This document shows, one piece after another, positions 57,985 to 64,000 of a stretch of DNA of 64,000 nt. Positions within the stretch are counted from its first letter, which is position 1, and the number at the start of each line of letters is the position of its first letter. Source of the DNA: Elmis aenea (taxonomy: Eukaryota > Arthropoda > Insecta > Coleoptera > Elmidae). The position numbers were made by a program, and so were the translations under genes. Where the stretch lies: contig OX393577.1 in assembly GCA_947652605.1 (NCBI GenBank), positions 48,273,494 to 48,337,493 on the forward strand, in the 5' to 3' direction. A model generated the notes under the pieces. The model searched no databases, was not told the origin of the DNA, and saw nothing but the letters and a program-made list of their open reading frames with translations.

Positions 57985-59352
57985 CTATTTCTGTATTATG
58001 TTTCTCCACTCCTGCCTATCGTTAGCTAATTGTGGCACATCTCTCCAGCTGACTTCTTTTTCTTCTAGTCTCTGCCTCACTTCTTTTTTCCGTTTTATTT
58101 TTGGTCTTCCTCTATTTCTTTTTCCCTTTATCTGCATTTTCCATCCTATTTTCGCGTATCTACTTTCGTCATGCGTAGTAGATGTCCAAGCATCTTAATT
58201 GATTGGTCTCCATCTGTTTCTTAATATCTGTTACTCCTAGGTTATTTCGAATTTTTTCTTTACTAATTTTATCGATCAGTCTACATCCCTCTATTCTTCT
58301 CAGAAATCTCATTTCATGTACCTGTATTCTTTGTTTTTGTTTTTGAGTTAGTGTCCAAGTTTCTGAACTGTACGTGAGAATGGGTACGTACATTGCATTA
58401 AAAACTTTCGTCTTCCTTTATTTTGATATTTCCTTCTTACTTATCAAACATTTATTAGTGGCGTAGTAAAATTTCGTCGCTGCCGCTTTTCTGTTATTCA
58501 GATCTTTTTACAATTTACCATTTTTTGCAATTATTGTTCCTAAATATTTCAAATTTGCTACCTGCTCTATCTTTTTTTGGTCTAGCATAATTGTAACTGG
58601 TTCATGATTTTTTGCTATAACCATAACGTTTGTCTTTGTTATATTAATATTCATATTTCATCTACTTAATGTATCTGCCCATATGTCTACATTGAATTGC
58701 AAGTCCTTTTCGCTTTAAGCTAATAGCACCACATCATCTGCAAAGGCTAATTGTGTTAACGATATTGGTTTTAGTTTATTCCAGCCCCAGTAGGCTTTCT
58801 TTGTGTTTTGCTTACATTCTTTAATTATTTTATCCATAAGAATTACAAAGATCAGTGGACTTAATGTGCCTCCTTGTCTTACTCCCACTGTTGTTATAAA
58901 TTCCTGGGAACTGCTGTTATGGGTTCGCACATAATTTCTACTACTCATATAAACTCTTGATGGCGTTTAATAATCCTTCTCGCACTCTACTTTGTTTCAA
59001 TATCTTCCAGATCTTTTCCCTTGGCACTCTATCGAAGGCTTTAGAAAGATCGATAAAGCACAAATACACCATGTTTGAATGTTCCATTGTTTTTTCACTT
59101 AATTGTCTTAACGTAAAAATTAGATCCTGCGAGCTTCTACCTGGTCTAAAGCCACATTGCGCCTCTTCCAAATTTCTTTCGAAATGTTACCTTGATCTCC
59201 CCTCCAAAACTCTTTCATATAATTTTTCTACTACACTAAGTAGAGATATGTCTCTATAGTTTTCGCATTTTTTACTATCGGCAGCCTTGAATATCGGTAA
59301 TATAACCTCCCAGTCCTTTGGAATATCTTTTTCCTGCCATGCTTTATTGGAA
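57985..59352 (-). pseudogene. Non-LTR retrotransposon (LINE) ORF2, 5'-truncated and frameshifted
   Basis: Minus-strand pieces in order: WQEKDIPKDWEVILPIFK and YRDISLLSVVEKLYERV (about 59340-59190); AQCGFRPGRSSQDLIFTLRQ and CFIDLSKAFDRVPR (59171-58941), where the Asp of IDLSKAFD is a catalytic residue; VGVRQGGTLSPLIF and LAFADDVVLLA (58948-58715), the catalytic box; ILTYSSETWTLTQKQKQ and MRFLRRIEG (58393-58169); and a C-terminal tail with RGRPKIKRKKEVRQRL and WRDVPQLANDRQEW ending at TAG 57985-57987. The parts sit in different frames. Truncated at the 5' end near 59352. The clade looks RTE- or Jockey-related; I cannot settle which. Confidence 0.85.
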
Positions 59353-59710
59353 TTTATTTAAGTAAATTGTATAAATTCAAAAGTATAATTAGTAACTAAT
59401 AATATATTTTCAATCACTACAATCCATTTTCACCTTAAAAAGCACAAATTACCTAGATGCAAGTGCTTTACATATCATGTATTAAAATATACATAAAAAC
59501 AAATCACCCAATGTTTCTGAACAATAACTTAAAAAATTTATTTGTTTTATTCTCTAGAGAAATCTGAGTACGGATATTTTGCATGGTAATTAGGAAATAC
59601 GTGGACGTGGAGCTTGTTAAATCAAAATTCTGCTGTACATAAAAATAAATGATGCAACAAAAACGTATACAATTATTTCATTCAGAAAAAAAACATACTT
59701 GGGTCATCAT
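59353..59710. other. AT-rich spacer, nothing recognised
   Basis: No coding or repeat signal recognised. Confidence 0.4.
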
Positions 59711-59935
59711 CTTCTTTGTAGTGTAGACCTATTGGCCTATTCCGATTTAGTATTCCATCAACTCCTGCGTCTTCCTCGATTTTATTTTCCTCGTCTAAAA
59801 TTCAATGCCAATTTCTGCAGTTTTTCTTCTTCCATTCGTTGATGCTGTTCCGTCCATTTCCTTCGATAATTTATGTGATCATTATTTGACCACATTTCTA
59901 GCTCATTTCTTACATCTTAATTTTGTATTAATAAG
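59711..59935 (-). pseudogene. Probable second LINE ORF2 C-terminal fragment
   Basis: The minus strand reads NDHINYRRKWTEQHQRM then LQKLALNFRRGK and, in shifted frame, GVDGILNRNRPIGLHYKEDDD. The Y-R-x-x-W-x-x-H-x-x-RM arrangement and basic stretch resemble the far C-terminus of insect LINE ORF2 proteins. It differs from the tail of the neighbouring LINE, so it would be another element. Short and frameshifted. Confidence 0.5.
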
Positions 59936-61480
59936 TAGAAAAGGACGAACGGAATGCAGGGCCAAATAATTGTCCGAAATCCGTTAAACCAGGTTTTAGT
60001 TAATCGATGTTTTACTATACAATAATATTCAGTTCTGATATATGACATAAAATTAAGATTTTGCTACTTTAATGTTATTTTCTTTATGTTTCTTATTCAT
60101 AATTGTTGAAAATTTAAATAGTTCAATAGTTTGCCGTCAGCAAAGAAAATGATGTATTAAGTCATATTTATAGCGAAATATTACACAACGATAACGGTTC
60201 CTCCCCTAGTTTGACGATAATTTTAGTTGATATCAAAAATACAAAAGTTATTAAATACTTAAATACTGATTCACCTTAGCTTAACAAAAAAAACAAATTA
60301 TAAACTCGATGGCATTTTAAATCCGGATAGATTTGGGCACGTTCTGAAAATTCCATAAATGCCACAATGGCGATTTACTAATAAAATCCCGGTATAACAT
60401 ACTCAATTCAGAAATGCAAAACAATATTTTCAGATAATCCAGCACAAGTTTTATTCTTATATTAACCAAACTTAAGTCCAACTATTCGAACCACCCGCAG
60501 TTATTTTCAAATTAAATTCTAGAAGTTGCCACTATCTCAAGCTTGTAAAACTTTTGACGTAAACACCCAAAAATGTGTGTGCATTTAGCTACTGTGCACC
60601 ATTTTTTACCTGCCGACAAATGATAAGGGTAGATTTTAGTAAGCACCGCATTGTTACAGAATTCTTAGCATAGGTATAGTTTGTATGGATAAGGCATTCA
60701 TGAGCAGTTTTCAAATGTTAATAAAAGCTTATCAGTGCTGCTAAAATAAGCGATGTGAAATTCTTTTTCTTTTTCTTTTTAATTTGCGACGTAGTCACGA
60801 GAAGAGATGTGTTATTAAATTAATATTAATTACAGAAGATGCGTTATAGGTACTTTATTGATGTTTGATAAATTATTAAAAGTAATTGATTTTGATCAAC
60901 AATCCGGAAAAACTTTTATCATATAAAGTACTATTCTGCTATTTTTAAGCAACTTTGCTTCTCAATATGAAAATAAATGCAAAAACATGATATCAAAAAA
61001 TTATATAAAAAATTTGCTAACAGTGTTAATCCTTAGACAAGTATAACTTTTTTGTTCTTTCAGTTTTCCATCGATTGGTACAAATAAAATATTGACACAA
61101 AAAACAACATAAGGTGTCAAATAACTATTTGTAAACTTAATTTTTTGTGTCCTTTTGTCTGTACGCGTATATTTTGCTTAAATGTTTATTAAGTCGTTTT
61201 CTAACTGTACAAATCTTTAGTTGGGACGTTCTATCAAAAAAAGACGGACAAGGCTCGATCCGGTTGGGCATATTCAATAAACACAAGCAGTAGGTATCAA
61301 GCAACTAAATCAAAATTTAAAAAAAAGAAGAAGATCCCGCTTAACGCTGAGATTGCGATCCAAGCGAAGAGCGCTAAGCGAAACAGCGTTAAACGGGGCT
61401 TTTTTAACTTTACGCAAGCAGAGAGAGATGAAAACTCAAATATTAATAGAATAAAATAGAAGTTTCGTTTAACGATGTTA
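59936..61480. other. Intergenic stretch, no gene seen
   Basis: CCCGCTTAACGCTG (about 61337) and CAGCGTTAAACGGGG (about 61385) form an inverted pair with GCGAAGAGCGCTAAGCG in the loop, a possible small hairpin or MITE. Otherwise nothing recognised. Confidence 0.4.
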
Positions 61481-61485
61481 TTATA

Positions 61486-61795
61486 CAGGGTGTTTCAACA
61501 TTAAGAACATAGGCAGCTTAGAAACCGTTACGAGATAAAACGTTGGTTAAACTAGCGAAGTACTGTGTGTTTTATGTGCCTACTAAAAACCTAACTGAAA
61601 AATTATAGTGCAAAAAACGAAAATCATTTGTTTTTGAATAATTCATCAACGAAGGCCATGAAACTTTTCTTTTCAGATTTAAATCAAGCACTAAATTTTA
61701 CACCTTTGAGTCCTTTGACCCAATTTAACCGATTTTGTAGCGCTTAAGATAAGAGAGATCCCCCCCGTGTTGTGTCTCATATTTGGCTCACCCTG
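61486..61795. mobile_element. TA-flanked CAGGGTGTTTC element, worn
   Basis: TACAGGGTGTTTCAACATTA at 61484 and GGCTCACCCTGTG at 61785 are opposite ends of the CAGGGTG type. Just right of it, TGTAAAAATTAGCGAAGGCG resembles the family 2 terminus. The inner arms are poorly conserved. Confidence 0.5.
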
Positions 61796-61799
61796 TGTA

Positions 61800-62222
61800 A
61801 AAATTAGCGAAGGCGCGCTATAACGAAGCAGCGGGCCATCTATTTTTTTTTTTAGTTGTCGCGTGTATAATAAGTATAAGTCGAGACAGGTAGATTGAAT
61901 ATTTACCGTTAGAAGGCGTCTTAACAAACGGATTTTTGATTAAGACAACTTGTACTACTTTTCGGTTTTTATTTAAATGATGAACTCTTCAACCAAGTTA
62001 ATTTAATTGGGATATTAATATTCATAACACCCGAAGAGATTAAAAAATTATTAAGAAACCATGATTATATAATATTTTGATATTTTCGAACGTTTTCGCT
62101 TCCACATTTATGAAAGCTAAACCGCTGGTTAATTACTTGTTATATTACACTATTTTAAACGGTTATTTGCACGAGGCTCCCAATAAAACTACAGGCACAA
62201 TTAAGACGTGAGATAACTGACG
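61800..62222. other. Intergenic stretch, nothing recognised
   Basis: No exon or repeat pair recognised apart from the family 2-like fragment at its left edge. Confidence 0.35.
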
Positions 62223-62480
62223 ATGGGTGTCGAGATAAGTGAGGGAATAACCGCAGGCGGCTCTCTTAAGTGCAGTGCCGGTGCTCGTCAGCTACACGCG
62301 CCGTCGCCTCGTTCACGTCAGCCGTACGTGTCCACAAGCCGGACCGATCAGCCAGGCCGGTCACTAATGGCACGTCCAGTCGGTCGGTCCGTGTCTCCGC
62401 TGTTACTCCACACACGACATCTGACCACTTCATGCTTCATTACATCACACCACGTCTCAGAAATGTTGACACCGAATTTA
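62223..62480. promoter_or_regulatory. Isolated GC-rich, CpG-rich island
   Basis: About 250 bp of balanced to GC-rich sequence in AT-rich surroundings, with many CpG (ACGCGCCGTCGCCTCG, GGCCGGTCACTAATGG, CAGTCGGTCGGTCCGTG) and TCAGT-like initiator words. No tandem unit or inverted ends are seen, which sets it apart from the transposon arrays. Two overlapping open frames cross it but neither has a recognised domain. A promoter or non-coding first exon of an unknown gene is possible; strand undetermined. Confidence 0.3.
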
Positions 62481-63660
62481 GAAAGAGATTTTTTATCTAC
62501 CGGTTCGAGTTAAAGCAACTAAATAACGTTACATTTTACACGACACCGGTTTACTTCAAAAAGGAGACTGAAGACGTATTGACTCTTCAGATAATTACAT
62601 TTGCTATCTATCTCACGACAAACTTGAAAAGAAATAAATTAACCAAGCGAAGCATTGATTTTATGTAGTTTAATTACACTTGCTACACCACAGACAAAAA
62701 AACGAACACAACGATAATTCAAGAGTGAACAGTGTGAGAAATCTGAAGTTCCGTTGAGATCTCTGATTTATGTATTTGCCTTTGCAAAAAAAAAACAGAA
62801 ATATCAAGTCGCAACTCAAAAGTTAAAATTAATTTGAGAAAATTAATTTTTTTAAACAAGCAGGGAAGATAAAGTGATTGATAAATTTTGACCAGATGTA
62901 ATTAGAAAGTAATCTATGTATATTGCTGACTCTAAATCAAATTGCCATGATTATTGTCCCTCGTTATCATGGAACGAAAACAAAAGAAGAAAAAAAGCTG
63001 GCTGATGCTCATTGATTTGATAAATAACCTGATAATGTTGGTAGGTGTACTATTTGTCGTTTGACTGCCAGGACAACTTGTATACTCATTGTTTTTTCTG
63101 GTTGTATTAAATAAAAAAACTAAAAATGTATCGTTAATTCTCTCGTACACAGTAAAAAGTGCGGTGACAGAATGAGACTACAGAGGTTCACTTAAAAATT
63201 GTTTTCGCACATCTTTTCCTACTCCTCACCATGAGACCAAGTTTTTCTAATGCGGCTACTTAAAAACCCAACTATTGGTCAAAACGCAAGACGAACCAAC
63301 ATTTTGTAAACACTTAATAAAATGTTTACTTATAAGAAAATTATACTTTAGTGTGTTTTTAAAATTTAAAATAACAAGTGTAATATATTTTTGTTCGTCT
63401 TGTCTAAAAATGTATTCATTTATTTGTTTAAAACTGGAATTTCTTAAACGGCCTCCCTTTCAAAGGCTACAAGTCTCATCAAGGGGACGTGCCCAAAAGT
63501 TTGAGAAACGCTGCTGGAGACAAAATAAATGAAAGTTTTGTTAAAAAATATATTATTTTATTTTGTTACATAAACTCCATCTTTTTTCGCACTGTACGTG
63601 TACCTGACTAATTAAATAAATTTAGTTTAGATTAATAGGAATTTTCTAAATTTTTTTATA
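62481..63660. other. AT-rich stretch, no gene seen
   Basis: Nothing recognised; the short frames at 62932-63150 and 63275-63532 have no domain. Confidence 0.4.
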
Positions 63661-63664
63661 TGCA

Positions 63665-63953
63665 AGGGCCACCATTAGGATCTCGAAAACGGTAAGAGCT
63701 ACAAAGAAGTTTAAATTAGACAAATTGTTCCATTTTCGGATACCTATTCAATGATGCTTTAATGTTTAAAAAAAGTTCCATTGCACGCCAGATAATAAAC
63801 AAAATTTAAAATGGGCGTTTTTTTTTAAATCGTTAATAACTCAGTTGTACTTGACGGTACAAAACTATTTTTACGCGCTGTAAAATAAAAACATTCATTT
63901 GTTTCAATATTTGTAGCTCTTACCATTTACGATATACCTATCCTATATTGGCC
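63665..63953. repeat. Dispersed inverted-end repeat, also at 38280
   Basis: GGGCCACCATTAGGATCTCG with AACGGTAAGAGCTACAAA at the left faces TTGTAGCTCTTACCATTTAC and CCTATATTGGCCC at the right. The interior AAAACATTCATTTGTTTCAA also occurs near 36590 and, inverted, near 38310. TIR element of unknown superfamily. Confidence 0.7.
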
Positions 63954-64000
63954 CTTCTGTGTGAACAAAATAACGCATCTTTTGTCAAAAAACTAGCTGA

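Noticed and set aside
57560..58198. Plus-strand frames at 57560 and 57977
   Set aside because: Antisense shadows of the mariner-like transposase and LINE remnants on the minus strand.
62270..62668. 132-codon open frame over the GC-rich island
   Set aside because: It starts at GTG rather than ATG, has Ser/Arg/Thr-rich composition explained by local GC, and a second overlapping frame is equally open.

Overview
This window looks like insect nuclear DNA. It is strongly AT-rich, intron-containing and gene-poor, and it is full of DNA transposons of types common in insects: hAT, piggyBac, mariner-like and pogo-like elements, TIR/MITE foldbacks, LINE pieces and a tRNA-derived SINE. A beetle is my best guess for the host, but nothing in the sequence proves the order.

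Only one host gene can be read with confidence. Three plus-strand exons (1023-1268, 2560-2781, 4573-4659) encode the C-terminal half of the kinase-like domain of a PTK7/off-track (otk) receptor pseudokinase and end at a stop codon with a poly(A) signal soon after. Its upstream exons lie left of the window. The exons are separated by introns loaded with transposons; one hAT-type element sits 14 nt after a 5' splice site.

The remaining ~59 kb has no other gene I can support. It is an archive of mobile DNA. The main pattern is a set of hAT-type elements (CAGGG/TAGGG/TAGTG ends, 8-bp target duplications) whose two ends are built from short tandem repeats in mirror orientation, with a different repeat unit in each family: CCGGAAC, CGAATCC, AACCGGTTTT, GCTCCG, GGAGTC, GAGACGA, TCCCGGGAA and GATTTAAAT. 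One member (23663-26801) still carries BED-finger and hAT-dimerisation coding remnants, which ties the group to hAT transposase. A second large group has TA-flanked CAGGGTG ends and long inverted arms, up to near-perfect 1-kb foldbacks.

Three insertions can be proven inside the window itself, because a second copy of the host repeat shows the unoccupied site: the hAT at 23663 (empty site 13116), the hAT-like MITE at 33152 (empty site 303) and the MITE at 27539 (empty site 51581). The 23.4-27.1 kb block is a three-level nest: a piggyBac MITE inside a hAT inside a TA-flanked MITE.

Region by region: 1-5 kb, otk 3' end plus insertions; 5-18.5 kb, hAT/MITE field; 18.5-23.4 kb, mostly unassigned DNA with a possible promoter and non-coding first exon near 21.3-21.7 kb; 23.4-28 kb, nested transposons; 29.4-30.9 kb, a TCCCGGG element split by a GC-rich tandem; 31.9-38.9 kb, foldbacks, a piggyBac remnant and a SINE; 39-50 kb, sparse repeats; 50.7-51.04 kb, an array of GGCC-bounded palindromes; 52-56.7 kb, STR-hATs and a large foldback; 57-59.9 kb, mariner-like transposase and LINE pseudogenes; 62.2-62.5 kb, an isolated GC-rich island of unknown role.
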